The notes: generated from the sequence alone by a model not told the origin. 64,000 nt of DNA from Bacteroidota bacterium (GCA_012729475.1 JAAYDB010000021.1:1-64000), one strand, 5' to 3'. Positions 54,346 through 63,925 are shown, counted from the first letter of the stretch. Made by a program: numbers and translations.

Positions 54346-56379
54346 TTATTTTATTACACTCCCGTTATTCACTTTTTCAGCCGGAGTGACGAGTACCAGT
54401 TTTCCATCTTTGTCTTCAGCCATAAGTATCATACCCTGGGATTCAATACCTCTTATTTTCCTTGGCTCCAGATTTGCCACTATTGAGATATTTTTACCAA
54501 TAAGTGCTTTAGGTTCAAAATATTCTGCTATTCCCGACACAATAGTTCTTGTATCAAGGCCGGTATCTATTCTGAGCTTTAGTAATTTAGTGGTCCTGGG
54601 TACTTTCTCAGCTTCCAGAACGGTAGCAGTTCTTATATCGAGTTTTGTAAAATCGTCAAAAGAGATGGTGTCTTTGGCAGGAACGACTTTCTGTCCCGAT
54701 TCTTCATTTTTCTTTTTTGTTGCCAGTAATTTATTCATCTGTTTTTCGATCTCTTCGTCACTTATTTTTTCAAAAAGTAATCCGGGCTTATTGATGATAT
54801 GGCCCGGTTTTATCAGATCATGACAGCCTGCATCGTTCCATACACGTTTATCAATGTTGATCCAGCCCCTTAGTTTTTCCATGGAAAAAGGGAGAAAAGG
54901 TTCCAGTATTATTGTAAGGTTTGCCGTTATCTGGACAGCGATATTCATTATTGTCTTAACTCTTTCAGGATCAGTCTTTATCACTATCCAGGGCTCAGCG
55001 TCGGCAAGATATTTATTACCAAGGCGGGCCAGATTCATAGCTTCTTTCAATCCTTCCCTGAACCTGAATGATTCCAGGCTTGTTTCAACATTGGTACGTA
55101 TTCTGGCTATCTCATTCAGCACGTTCTGGTCGTTTTCATTTTTTTCACCTGGTTCAGGAACCTGTCCTTTATAATAATTATTGGTAAGGACAAGGGTTCT
55201 GTTCACAAAATTTCCAAGAATTGCGACCAGTTCATTATTGTTTCTTGCCTGAAACTCTTTCCAGGTAAAGTCATTATCCTTCGTTTCGGGGGCTGAGGCA
55301 CACAGTGAATATCTTAGTACATCCTGTTTCCCGGGGAAATCTTCAAGGTATTCATGAATCCAGACTGCATAATTACGGGAGGTTGATATTTTATCTCCTT
55401 CAAGGTTAAGGAACTCGTTTGCCGGAACATTTTCAGGCAGGATGAAGCTCCCCTCTGCTTTTAGCATTGCAGGGAATATAATACAATGAAAGACAATATT
55501 ATCTTTCCCGATAAAGTGAACCATTTTAGTGTCTTTGTCTTTCCAGTATTTTTCCCAGTCAGGTGTCAGTTCTTTTGTAGCGGAGATATAGCCTATCGGA
55601 GCATCAAACCATACATAGAGGACTTTCCCCTTTCCTTTTTCCAGTGGTACGGGGACACCCCAGTCGAGGTCACGGCTTACGGCCCTGGGTTGCAGCCCCT
55701 GGTCAAGCCACGATTTACACTGTCCGTATACATTGGCTTTCCATTCTTTATGATCTTCCAGTATCCATTTTCTGAGCCAATCCTCATATTTATCAAGAGG
55801 CAGGTACCAGTGAAGTGTTTTACGAAGCACAGGAGTGGTACCACTTACAGTGGAATGAGGATTGATAAGATCAGAAGAATTGAGTGAACTGCCACATTTT
55901 TCACACTGGTCGCCATAGGCTCCCTCATTACCACAGTGTGGACAAGTCCCCATTATATAACGGTCGGCAAGAAAACAGCCGGCTTCTTCATCGAAGTATT
56001 GTTCTGAAAATTTCTCTGTGAACTCACCTTTGTTGTAAAGATTCTGAAAAAACTCACTGGCTGTCTTATGGTGTGTTTCGTTGGTTGTACGGGAATAGAT
56101 ATCGAATGAAATACCAAAATCTTCAAATGATTTCTTGTTCAGAGAATGATACCGGTCAACAATTTCTTTCGGTGTAACACCTTCATTTCTTGCTTTGAGA
56201 GTGATAGGCACTCCATGCTCATCCGATCCGCATATTGAGACAACATCTTCTCCACGCATCCTGAGATATCTTGTGTAAATATCGGAGGGAATATAGGCAC
56301 CTGCCAGATGACCAATATGAAGCGGTCCGTTGGCATAGGGTAAGGCTGAAGTGACAAGGTATCTCTTAAATTTCTTCAT
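54346..56379 (-). CDS. metG: Methionyl-tRNA synthetase
   Basis: Class I synthetase that charges elongator and initiator tRNA-Met. HIGH is present in [12 protein letters not shown], the KMSKS-type motif is KISTS in [14 protein letters not shown], and a zinc knuckle has [18 protein letters not shown]. The C-terminal ~110 residues form a Trbp111-like OB-fold tRNA-binding domain ([20 protein letters not shown]). I start at the ATG at 56379 (677 residues); the track's TTG at 56421 lies upstream of the predicted transcript start near 56412. It is convergent with the HU/SPOR gene with one base between stops. Confidence 0.96.
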   Translation of the reverse strand: MKKFKRYLVTSALPYANGPLHIGHLAGAYIPSDIYTRYLRMRGEDVVSICGSDEHGVPITLKARNEGVTPKEIVDRYHSLNKKSFEDFGISFDIYSRTTNETHHKTASEFFQNLYNKGEFTEKFSEQYFDEEAGCFLADRYIMGTCPHCGNEGAYGDQCEKCGSSLNSSDLINPHSTVSGTTPVLRKTLHWYLPLDKYEDWLRKWILEDHKEWKANVYGQCKSWLDQGLQPRAVSRDLDWGVPVPLEKGKGKVLYVWFDAPIGYISATKELTPDWEKYWKDKDTKMVHFIGKDNIVFHCIIFPAMLKAEGSFILPENVPANEFLNLEGDKISTSRNYAVWIHEYLEDFPGKQDVLRYSLCASAPETKDNDFTWKEFQARNNNELVAILGNFVNRTLVLTNNYYKGQVPEPGEKNENDQNVLNEIARIRTNVETSLESFRFREGLKEAMNLARLGNKYLADAEPWIVIKTDPERVKTIMNIAVQITANLTIILEPFLPFSMEKLRGWINIDKRVWNDAGCHDLIKPGHIINKPGLLFEKISDEEIEKQMNKLLATKKKNEESGQKVVPAKDTISFDDFTKLDIRTATVLEAEKVPRTTKLLKLRIDTGLDTRTIVSGIAEYFEPKALIGKNISIVANLEPRKIRGIESQGMILMAEDKDGKLVLVTPAEKVNNGSVIK

Positions 56380-56418
56380 GAGCTTGATAGTGAATAAGTA
56401 AGGCTTGTTAAAAGCGTA

Positions 56419-56448
56419 CAAAGATAAAAAAAATGGAGTAACAGTGCA
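56419..56448 (-). promoter_or_regulatory. Promoter for metG
   Basis: On the minus strand TTG (56448-56446), 19 bp and TATCTTTG (56426-56419) match the consensus exactly. Start of transcription is predicted near 56412, giving a leader of about 33 nt. Confidence 0.65.
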
Positions 56449-56486
56449 ATCGTACTGTAATAATACAGCTTCAGCATTACTGTTAC
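56438..56486. repeat. Nested inverted repeats overlapping the metG promoter
   Basis: GTAACAGT (56438-56445) and ACTGTTAC (56479-56486) form a perfect 8-bp inverted repeat enclosing a second palindrome, CTGTA-ATAA-TACAG (56455-56468). The first arm lies between the -7 and -33 boxes of the metG promoter, so an operator role is more likely than a leader hairpin. No matching family is recognised. Confidence 0.5.
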
Positions 56487-56698
56487 AGATAGGGTTTAGC
56501 GCTTTCTCATGTGTAAAATGTCAACAGCTGATTACATTATCAGACAGATAGAGGTATAGCAGGTGATACGGGCAGACAGATGTGATAAAAACAGCCCGGA
56601 TGATTGTCAGATAATAAGCCGGCTTTTTGTGAATAAGGCTTCATTTAATAACTTTAAGTACTCAAAATGTATTTCATAAGGGAATAATAAAATTATAT

Positions 56699-57613
56699 AT
56701 GTCAACAAAAAAGATACAGCCGCCATTTCTTAGGTCCGGTGATGAAGTTGCAATAATATCGCCCTCTTTTGCTGTGGAAGGGGAAAAGATTGAATCAGCC
56801 ACAAGGCTTCTTGAGGGTTGGGGGCTTAGAGTTCATGCCGGCACAAATGTATTAAAGACTTATGGCCCTTTTGCAGGGACTGACAGACAGCGTCTGACAG
56901 ATTTCCAGAGAGCTGTTGATAACGGCAGAATAAAAGCCATTTTCTGTTCCCGTGGCGGATATGGGATGCTCAGGATAATAGATAAGATAGATTTTTCTTC
57001 TTTGAAAAGGTATCCTAAATGGTTTGCAGGATTCAGTGATATTACAGCTCTGCATTTATGGCTGAGTGAAAGGTGTAACATAATGTCGGTACATGGTGAG
57101 ATGCCATTGAATTTTTCCGGTCATGCCAGGGACGGGATTGCACTTACATCATTGCATGATGCTTTATTCGGTAATTCATTGCAGACTGAATGGAAGGGAA
57201 AGACTGTACGTCGCCGCAATGTACGTGGTGAAGTAACAGGAGGTAATTTGTCGCTTGTAACAAGTCTTCTGGGCACTCCGGCAGAACCAGATACCAGGGG
57301 AAAGATATTGTTTATTGAAGATACTGGAGAATATCTCTACCGTCTTGACAGGATGCTTATGTCGCTCAGGCTGGCAGGTAAGCTGGAAAGTCTTGCTGCT
57401 TTAATAGCAGGTGGTTTCAGGGATATTGAAGAGACCAGGAAGCCCTGGGGAAAGAGTCCGGAAGACCTTATAAAAGAAGTAACAGCAGGATATGAGTATC
57501 CGGTAATATTTAATTTTCCTGCAGGTCATATTGACAATAACTGCTCTTTTTATATAGGGAGAGAAGCTCTTATTGAATTTAAGGGCAGGAATGTTGTTAT
57601 GGTCTATCCCTGA
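56699..57613 (+). CDS. LD-carboxypeptidase (S66 family)
   Basis: Cleaves the terminal D-alanine from tetrapeptides during cytoplasmic murein recycling. Motifs are LRSGDEVAIISPSF at the N-terminus, nucleophilic Ser84 in IFCSRGGYGM, FIEDTGEYLYRLDRML with the likely catalytic Glu, and His in FPAGHIDNNCSFYIG. All three members of the Ser-Glu-His set appear to be present. The 304-residue length is normal for LdcA. It is convergent with the alanine dehydrogenase gene, with 3 nt between stops, and the two share D/L-alanine metabolism loosely. Confidence 0.92.
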   Translation: MSTKKIQPPFLRSGDEVAIISPSFAVEGEKIESATRLLEGWGLRVHAGTNVLKTYGPFAGTDRQRLTDFQRAVDNGRIKAIFCSRGGYGMLRIIDKIDFSSLKRYPKWFAGFSDITALHLWLSERCNIMSVHGEMPLNFSGHARDGIALTSLHDALFGNSLQTEWKGKTVRRRNVRGEVTGGNLSLVTSLLGTPAEPDTRGKILFIEDTGEYLYRLDRMLMSLRLAGKLESLAALIAGGFRDIEETRKPWGKSPEDLIKEVTAGYEYPVIFNFPAGHIDNNCSFYIGREALIEFKGRNVVMVYP

Positions 57614-57616
57614 TGG

Positions 57617-58837
57617 TCAGAATGCGGTGAGCAGAAGATCGAGATCTTTTGACAGTATCCCGAATTTCTGTCCCAGTGTTTCGTTGGTCAGTATTCCGTT
57701 ATAAAGGTATACGCCATTGCGGACTCCCGGGTTGTTTTTCAGTAGCTGTGTTATCCCTCCGGAGTCGGCCATTGTTTGAAGCAGAGGTGCAAAAATATTA
57801 CTAAGGGCTATTGATGCTGTCCGGGCTACACGAGAGGGCAGGTTCCATGCGGAGAAGTGAATTACCCCGTGTTTCTCATAAACAGGATCAAGGAGAGCAC
57901 GGCATTCAGTAGTTTCTATACAACCACCCCGGTCAATGCTGAGGTCTATGATAACAGAACCTCTTTTCATTGTCCTGACCATGTCTTCGGTTACATGATA
58001 GAAAGGTTTAAGGTTTTCAAGATCCAGGGCACCTATTAATACATCCGCCGATTTCAGGGCTTTTTTAAGCACCTGGGGATGGAAGACCGAGGTCTGAAGT
58101 CTTTGCCCTATTATTGATTCAAAACGTTTAAGCCGCTGCAGGGAACTATCGAAGACCTTTATCTGAGAACCCAGTCCAAGAGCCGCTTTTGCAGCATATT
58201 CTCCTGCAGTGTTTGCCCCGAGAATGATTACTTCGCTTGGGGTGACTCCTGTGATACCTCCGAGAAGAACACCTTTCCCTCCATGATAATTGCTCAGATA
58301 TTCGGAGGCTATCAGAACTGATGTTACACCACTGATCTCACTCATCGATTCTATAACCGGCATTACGCCACTGCTGTCACGTATCCTTTCAAAAGCAAGG
58401 GCTGTGACTTTTTTTCTTACAAGTTTTCCAAGTGTGTCTTCTGCAAGACGAAGAACATTGAGATATGAAATAATAACCTGATTGCCTTTTAAATAATCTG
58501 AGTCCTTTGTTGTGAAAGGGGCTACCTTTATTACCACATCTGCCCCATAGACTCTGGCTGCTGAATCAGTTATTACGGCTCCGTTCTCACTGTAATCCTT
58601 GTCTGTATAGTTTGCACCTGCACCAGCCCCCTTCTGAACAATTACTTCATTATCACTCTCCACAAGCAGGTTGACAGCTTCCGGAGTAAGAGCAACTCTC
58701 TTTTCTTCATCTTTGGTGTCGCATGGAATACCGATAGTGATTTTCCGGTACCTGACAGCTGTCTCAAGTTGTTCTTCTTTTGGCATAAAAGCACTGTTGC
58801 CAAAATTCATTTTTCCGCTTTTGCCTTTTTCATTCAT
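57617..58837 (-). CDS. Alanine dehydrogenase
   Basis: NAD-dependent oxidative deaminase of L-alanine in the AlaDH/PNT family. The N-terminal catalytic part has KITIGIPCDTKDEEKRVALT, and the Rossmann part has VIILGANTAGEYAAKAALGLG with the dinucleotide loop. RGSVIIDLSIDRGGCIET and PSRVARTASIALSN complete the family core. The 406-residue length is greater than the ~370 of common AlaDH because of a 30-residue N-terminal extension, which appears usual in this phylum. The start at 58837 is supported by a consensus promoter ending about 22 bp upstream. PNT alpha subunit is excluded because no beta-subunit gene follows. Confidence 0.88.
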   Translation of the reverse strand: MNEKGKSGKMNFGNSAFMPKEEQLETAVRYRKITIGIPCDTKDEEKRVALTPEAVNLLVESDNEVIVQKGAGAGANYTDKDYSENGAVITDSAARVYGADVVIKVAPFTTKDSDYLKGNQVIISYLNVLRLAEDTLGKLVRKKVTALAFERIRDSSGVMPVIESMSEISGVTSVLIASEYLSNYHGGKGVLLGGITGVTPSEVIILGANTAGEYAAKAALGLGSQIKVFDSSLQRLKRFESIIGQRLQTSVFHPQVLKKALKSADVLIGALDLENLKPFYHVTEDMVRTMKRGSVIIDLSIDRGGCIETTECRALLDPVYEKHGVIHFSAWNLPSRVARTASIALSNIFAPLLQTMADSGGITQLLKNNPGVRNGVYLYNGILTNETLGQKFGILSKDLDLLLTAF

Positions 58838-58859
58838 CTCAGAGGGGAAGTTAGGTAGT

Positions 58860-58890
58860 CAAAGGTATAAAAATTGAAGCATAGCAGCAA
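58860..58890 (-). promoter_or_regulatory. Promoter for alanine dehydrogenase
   Basis: On the minus strand TTG (58890-58888), 20 bp and TACCTTTG (58867-58860) match the consensus. Transcription would start near 58853, shortly before the 58837 ATG. The -33 box lies just downstream of the tsaE stop, so the gene can be expressed apart from porX-tsaE. Confidence 0.6.
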
Positions 58891-58901
58891 GATGGCTATG
58901 C

Positions 58902-59315
58902 TTATACTATATCCAACAAACGTTCTTCATTTTCTGCAACATCAATCCTTATTCTTAAAGTATTTTCGGGAAGCATATCCTCAATAATCTCAGGCCATTC
59001 CATAAGACAATATACTCCGGCTGAAAGATATTCTTCAATACCGAAATCAAATACCTCCTCATATTTAGTTATCCTGTAGAAATCAATGTGATACAAAGGC
59101 TCTCCGGATAGTCTGCGGTATTCGTTTACTATTGTAAATGTAGGGCTGCTGACAATATCTGATGTACCGAGGAGTTCACATATCGCTTTTATAAGAGTTG
59201 TCTTGCCTGCTCCCAGAGTGCCATAGAAAGCAAATATTTTTCTTTTTCCTGCGTAATCAAGGATCTTTCCTGCAGCCGGAAGCAGCTCTTTTGTATTTTT
59301 TACAGATATCATCAT
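58902..59315 (-). CDS. tsaE: tRNA threonylcarbamoyladenosine biosynthesis ATPase
   Basis: Small P-loop ATPase needed by the TsaB-TsaD complex to make t6A37 in tRNAs. Walker A is YGTLGAGKTTLIKAI; SSPTFTIVNEY and LYHIDFYRI are typical TsaE motifs, followed by CLMEWPEII. The 137-residue length is normal. The ATG at 59315 overlaps the porX stop (ATGA, 4 bp), showing tight coupling with the T9SS regulator. tsaB and tsaD are not in the window. Confidence 0.95.
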   Translation of the reverse strand: MMISVKNTKELLPAAGKILDYAGKRKIFAFYGTLGAGKTTLIKAICELLGTSDIVSSPTFTIVNEYRRLSGEPLYHIDFYRITKYEEVFDFGIEEYLSAGVYCLMEWPEIIEDMLPENTLRIRIDVAENEERLLDIV

Positions 59316-60871
59316 TGGTTGGCTGGTTCAAGAAGAGCCACAGGGAGAACCATTTCCTGCATCGAGATACCTCCGTGCTGAAAAGTATTCCTGTAGTAGC
59401 CTGCATAATAATTATAATTATTCTGATAGATGAGGAAATCCTTGTTCAGTGCAAAGATATACTTTGAGCTGATATTTAATCTGGGGAGGCCGGCTTTCCC
59501 GGGGTCTGTTATTTCAAACACTTCCCGGGGGTCATACTGCATATTTCTTCCCAATTTATAGCGAAGATTGGGAGACGTTTTTTTATCTCCTACCACTTTT
59601 ACCGGATTCTGAACTCTGATAGTCCCGTGATCGGTACTGAAAATTATTCTTACCCTGAATGAAGATAATATCCTTATCAGTTCGAAGAGAGGGGAGTGAA
59701 TAAACCATGATCTTGTGAGGCTTCTGTATGCAGCTTCATCATTTGAAAGGTCTCTGATAAGCCCGATATCTGTTCTGGCATGTGAAAGCATGTCCACAAA
59801 GTTATATACAAGTATATTGAGGTCATTACTCAATAGCTGCTGTATTTTGTCATTTAGTTTTTTACCTTCGGGGTTACTGCTTATCTTATTATATGACCAT
59901 TTGATTTTTATGTTTTTGCGTTCGAGATGATTTCTGAAAAGTTCTTCCTCAAAATTGTTTTTCCCTTCATCTTCATCATCGTGTATCCAGTACTGTGGCA
60001 TCAGGCTGGCAATCTGAGAAGGCATAAGTCCGGAAAATATTGCATTCCTGCTGTACTGGGTTGCGGTAGGCAGGATACTGAAGTACATATCTTCTTCCGC
60101 TATACGGTAATAATCTGACATTTCAGCACTTATCAATCTCCATTGATCGTACCTCATATTATCTATAAGAATAAAAAACAGAGGTGTGTTACTACTAAGA
60201 TGTGGAAATATTTTCTCATGGAAAAGACAATGAGAGAGCAGGAGTTCCGGGTTATTCTCTTTTCTGAACCAGGAAAGGTAATTACCGGCTACGAACTTTG
60301 AAAAAGCAGCATTAGCTTCATGTTCCTGGGTGCTAAGTATTTCGGACATACCGGTGTCGGCCGATTTTTCAAGTTCCAGTTCCCATCGTACCAGCTTCCT
60401 GTAAAGATCTGTCCAGTGAGAGGAGGAGGAAGCCGATGAGATCATGTTTCCGATATGATTGAATTCCTGTCTGTAATCGGTAGCAGTTTTTTCTGTAATA
60501 AGTCTTTTCTGGTCTACGATCTTTTTAATTGCGAGAAGTATCTGCTTGGGCTTGACAGGTTTTATAAGGTAATAGGCTATCTCTGACCCGATAGCTGCTT
60601 CCATAATATCCTCTTCCTCACTTTTGGTAATCATAACAACCGGAATATCGTTCCTTGCATCTTTGATATGTCTGAGAGTCTCTATACCGCTCAATCCAGG
60701 CATATTCTCATCGAGAAAAATAATATCATAGTTATTCTGTTTAACAAGGTCAATGGTATCATTCCCGTTTGAACATGTATCAATTTCATATCCTTTTTCT
60801 TCAAGGAAAAGGATATAAGGTTTCAGAATCTCAATCTCATCATCAGTCCAGAGTATCTTTATTTTTCTCAT
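59312..60871 (-). CDS. porX: T9SS regulator PorX: response regulator with PglZ domain
   Basis: Two-component response regulator required for type IX secretion and its gene expression in Porphyromonas. Residues ~1-125 are a receiver domain with phospho-acceptor Asp in IIFLDENMPG and DDE near the N-terminus. The long C-terminal part is a PglZ/alkaline-phosphatase fold with metal-site motifs LIDNMRYDQW, TATQYSRNAIFSG, STDHGTI and FQHGG, so a phosphodiesterase activity is likely intact. No DNA-binding domain is present. The 519-residue length is normal. The sensor PorY is not in the window. It lies 60 nt after sprE with its own promoter and overlaps tsaE by 4 bp. Confidence 0.95.
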   Translation of the reverse strand: MRKIKILWTDDEIEILKPYILFLEEKGYEIDTCSNGNDTIDLVKQNNYDIIFLDENMPGLSGIETLRHIKDARNDIPVVMITKSEEEDIMEAAIGSEIAYYLIKPVKPKQILLAIKKIVDQKRLITEKTATDYRQEFNHIGNMISSASSSSHWTDLYRKLVRWELELEKSADTGMSEILSTQEHEANAAFSKFVAGNYLSWFRKENNPELLLSHCLFHEKIFPHLSSNTPLFFILIDNMRYDQWRLISAEMSDYYRIAEEDMYFSILPTATQYSRNAIFSGLMPSQIASLMPQYWIHDDEDEGKNNFEEELFRNHLERKNIKIKWSYNKISSNPEGKKLNDKIQQLLSNDLNILVYNFVDMLSHARTDIGLIRDLSNDEAAYRSLTRSWFIHSPLFELIRILSSFRVRIIFSTDHGTIRVQNPVKVVGDKKTSPNLRYKLGRNMQYDPREVFEITDPGKAGLPRLNISSKYIFALNKDFLIYQNNYNYYAGYYRNTFQHGGISMQEMVLPVALLEPANQ

Positions 60872-60875
60872 GCAG

Positions 60876-60906
60876 TAAAGATACCTCTGAAATTCATACT
60901 AACAAA
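60876..60906 (-). promoter_or_regulatory. Promoter for porX-tsaE
   Basis: On the minus strand TTTG (60906-60903), 19 bp and TATCTTTA (60883-60876) match the consensus with one mismatch in the last base of the -7 box. It lies in the 60-nt gap between sprE and porX. Confidence 0.5.
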
Positions 60907-60931
60907 TATGTTTTAATAAAAGGAGGCAGAA

Positions 60932-63595
60932 CTACCTGTGTCCAATGTTTTTAAGATAATTATCACTGAAGAAGAGCAGGTACTGTTCGGGATTGGCTTC
61001 CCTGTTCAGTACAGTGAGATTTTCATCGCTGATGATAAAGGAGAACATTCTTATTTCTTTATTATTTCTAATGTGTTCCCGGATATTGAAATTATGATAA
61101 TATTCTATTGCTTCGGTATAGTTTTTAAATCCTGATACATTGATCATTATGAAATCACTTCCCATCAGTGTTCCTTCGGTACGGTAATTCATGTTGGTAT
61201 ATGTATCTATGTTATAGCTAATTACATCGAAGGCTGCCTGGTTGATATCAAAAGCCGGATCGGTTATAATCAAAGAGAAGGTATGAGTGCGGGCAGTATC
61301 AATTCTGAACAGTTCACGGGCGATCTCCTTGTCTTCTTCTATTTTTAGCTCCGGCACTGACTGGTCGAGGAAGGATATTATCTCAGCTGCCCTGATACTT
61401 TCTTCACTGGAAGGCCATTGTTTTATAACCGTGGAAAGTTCTCCCCTGAAATCTCTCTCGTTACTTATACGGGCAGTGATATATGCTTTAAGAAGTTGGA
61501 ATTTAGGTGCGAGGGTTTCCTGACTGTATTTTGTCAATCCTTCTTCACAGAGAGAGAGGGCCGACGAATAATTTTCTCCGGTGTACAGCCCGTATGCTTT
61601 AGCATATAATTCTTCAGCTTCCCTGGTCTCAGCCTGTTTCTTTTTGAAATAATCCGGGTCAGACAGTATCAGGGCATATTCTGTTTCAGGATATTTTTCA
61701 AGGAGCCGTTGCCGGTATGTTTCAGCCAGGGCTTTATTACCGTCAAGATTGGTCCTGTACAGTAAGTAGAGCGCCTCAGGCACCATTGAATGTGAAGGAT
61801 ATCTTTTCAGGATATTTTCAAACATTTCTGAAGCGTTTTGCGGGTCGGATATTTTTTCTGCATAAGCTTTTCCTGCATTCAGGTAGGCATTGGCTATCCG
61901 GTCATTTGAGATGGCAAGCAGGGAATCGGTCAGAGGCAGATTACGGAGATAAAATTCCGGACTTTTATAGTCGGCAACAGCAGTCAGGGTGTCCTGATCC
62001 ATTGATTCCGGACCATTATTGTATTCATCCGTATGTGAAAGGGATACGCTTGCTTTATTTGACCTCCTCCAGTTATTTTCCAGATCTCTGTCGCCATAGC
62101 GTCTACGGAACTCAGTCCTTCCAAATGTAAGAGCCGACTGATTATAGAAATACCATTTTCCTTCCTGTTCAATGTTATCCTGAAAACGCATCTGGTTTTC
62201 GTAATACTGTCCTATGTTGAAACGGTCAGCATATTCTGAAGGTCTTCCTTCATTCTCCGATTGTATTATCTCATTTATTATGGAAGTAATATATTTATTT
62301 CTTTCATTTTCAGACATAGCAGCGACTTTTTGCAGACTGTCTTCAGTCTGTATTATGGTCAGCTGGGATACAACAGCGTTTAAGTTTTGTGATCTTGTTT
62401 TGAACATCTGGTAATCAGGATGTTGTTGATCAAGGAAATAGACAGTGCTGTCATAATACTTACCTGCCCTCATAAGATCATTTTTTTCAAAATAATGATT
62501 TGCGAGAGAGAGATATGAACGTCCTTTCTGATTCTCATTACCAGATGTGGATGCAACAGATTTTCTGAGGTAGGCTATGGCTTCCTGTTCCTTGCCTTCT
62601 TTCATCGACAGATTGGCAAGAGCATAATATATCTGGTCAAGATAATCCTTATTCTTGCTGTTTTTCAGCATTTTTTCAAGCTGTTTGCGGATATCTGCAG
62701 GATTCCCGGTGTTGACGTCAAAGACTCCGGCGATATTAATACGGGCATTAAATTCAACATCGTAGGGAGGATTCATCCGTGTTACTTTCTTATACAGATC
62801 GATAGCACGCAATGAATTTCCTTCAAGTCCGTTTATCTGGGCAAGGAGGTAAGTAAGTCTGTATTTCTGTCTCTTTCCGGAAACCAGTCCGCTTGCAATA
62901 TCGAGAGGTTGAATAGCTTCTGAATATTTCTTTTGTTTTATGAAATGATCTGCCAGGGTTGTATAGTACATCGCCCTTAAGGGCTTTTTGGCTTTTTCCG
63001 GAATGGCCAGTTCATTAAGCAGGCGAAAAGCCTCAGGGTATTTTCCTGCTTCGTTATATATTCTTGCAAGCCATATAGTTGCTTCCGTTCTTATAAGCGG
63101 GTCGTTTGCCTCTCTTATGGAATAGCTAAAAACTGTTTCAGCTTCATCGAATTCATGTTTATAAAAGCGCGCTTTCCCTATCAGAAGGTAACTGTCGTCA
63201 ACCCATTCATTGTATTCTTTCCGGTTGAGGAGATCAGTTTCTATATCTGATTCTCTCCCTTTTGTCTCAGGCCGTGCAGTAATGGATTTAAGAGAGATAA
63301 GCTTTGAAGCTTTCTGAATGGCAATTTCCATGTCTGCTGCACACAATGAAGCAGTGGAAGGATCACTGAATTCAAAAACCTTCAGAAGGTCTCCATAATC
63401 ATCCTCATATTGATTGGAAATTTTCAGCAATCCAGCCTTAAAGCTTTCATTTCCATTGAAATAGATATTGTATTTAGCAGTCAGGCCATGGTACAGACGT
63501 GTTGCACTGGTATTTTTCTCTACTGAACAGCTAACAGGCAGGAGAAGTAACAACGACCAGGCAAGTAACTTATATGATGCTTTGACAAAAGTCAA
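60932..63595 (-). CDS. sprE: T9SS lipoprotein SprE/PorW with TPR repeats
   Basis: Outer-membrane lipoprotein required for type IX secretion and gliding, called SprE in Flavobacterium and PorW in Porphyromonas. The signal peptide ends in the lipobox LLPVSC (Cys23), and the mature start SATRLYHGLTAKYNIYFNGNE is diagnostic. TPR-like helices fill most of the 887 residues (for example AIQPLDIASGLVSGKRQKY, AIAYLRKSVASTSGNENQKG). PorW is thought to bridge the trans-envelope motor and the outer-membrane translocon. The start codon appears to be TTG (63595), since no ATG or GTG lies before the signal peptide. It precedes porX by 60 nt. Confidence 0.93.
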   Translation of the reverse strand: MTFVKASYKLLAWSLLLLLPVSCSVEKNTSATRLYHGLTAKYNIYFNGNESFKAGLLKISNQYEDDYGDLLKVFEFSDPSTASLCAADMEIAIQKASKLISLKSITARPETKGRESDIETDLLNRKEYNEWVDDSYLLIGKARFYKHEFDEAETVFSYSIREANDPLIRTEATIWLARIYNEAGKYPEAFRLLNELAIPEKAKKPLRAMYYTTLADHFIKQKKYSEAIQPLDIASGLVSGKRQKYRLTYLLAQINGLEGNSLRAIDLYKKVTRMNPPYDVEFNARINIAGVFDVNTGNPADIRKQLEKMLKNSKNKDYLDQIYYALANLSMKEGKEQEAIAYLRKSVASTSGNENQKGRSYLSLANHYFEKNDLMRAGKYYDSTVYFLDQQHPDYQMFKTRSQNLNAVVSQLTIIQTEDSLQKVAAMSENERNKYITSIINEIIQSENEGRPSEYADRFNIGQYYENQMRFQDNIEQEGKWYFYNQSALTFGRTEFRRRYGDRDLENNWRRSNKASVSLSHTDEYNNGPESMDQDTLTAVADYKSPEFYLRNLPLTDSLLAISNDRIANAYLNAGKAYAEKISDPQNASEMFENILKRYPSHSMVPEALYLLYRTNLDGNKALAETYRQRLLEKYPETEYALILSDPDYFKKKQAETREAEELYAKAYGLYTGENYSSALSLCEEGLTKYSQETLAPKFQLLKAYITARISNERDFRGELSTVIKQWPSSEESIRAAEIISFLDQSVPELKIEEDKEIARELFRIDTARTHTFSLIITDPAFDINQAAFDVISYNIDTYTNMNYRTEGTLMGSDFIMINVSGFKNYTEAIEYYHNFNIREHIRNNKEIRMFSFIISDENLTVLNREANPEQYLLFFSDNYLKNIGHR

Positions 63596-63643
63596 TATAC
63601 AACTTTTAATACTATAAACTGACTAATCACAGATTATAGTATT

Positions 63644-63651
63644 CAAAGGTA
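63644..63651 (-). promoter_or_regulatory. Candidate -7 box for sprE
   Basis: TACCTTTG on the minus strand fits TAnnTTTG and predicts a start near 63637, about 42 nt before the TTG start codon. No -33 element was found at normal spacing. Confidence 0.4.
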
Positions 63652-63674
63652 ATTAAATTTGGAGTGTTGTTATA

Positions 63675-63914
63675 TCAGACGGAGACAACTCTTTTTATTT
63701 CGGGTACTTCTTTTATCACTGCCTGTTCAACCCCGGCTTTAAGTGTCTGCATACTGAAAGGGCAACCCTGGCAGGCTCCTTTAAGCTTAACCTTCACTTC
63801 CAGATCATCGGTGACTTCTATTAATTCAATATCGCCGCCATCTGACTGAAGATAAGGTCTTACTTTGTCGAGCACCTCTGTGACGCGTTCTTTTATTGTT
63901 TTGGTTTCTGACAT
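63675..63914 (-). CDS. NifU C-terminal domain iron-sulfur scaffold protein
   Basis: A 79-residue protein equal to the NifU C-terminal (Nfu) domain, a scaffold or carrier for Fe-S clusters. The cluster-binding CxxC is Cys48-Cys51 in GACQGCPFSMQTLKAGVE, and the N-terminal VRPYLQSDGGDIELIEV is the usual opening. It is a stand-alone Nfu domain, common in Bacteroidota. It begins 11 nt after the stop of the partial gene at the window edge, probably an operon partner. Confidence 0.95.
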   Translation of the reverse strand: MSETKTIKERVTEVLDKVRPYLQSDGGDIELIEVTDDLEVKVKLKGACQGCPFSMQTLKAGVEQAVIKEVPEIKRVVSV

Positions 63915-63925
63915 TTTTTATCTGT

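Larger units (their letters stand above)
56380..56698. other. Divergent intergenic region between metG and ldcA
   Basis: A 319-bp region. It contains the metG promoter and the nested inverted repeats near the metG side, and a CGGGC/GCCCG inverted repeat and an AGCCGGCT palindrome followed by a T-run near 56630. No gene is supported. No clear promoter box was found for ldcA. Confidence 0.5.
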
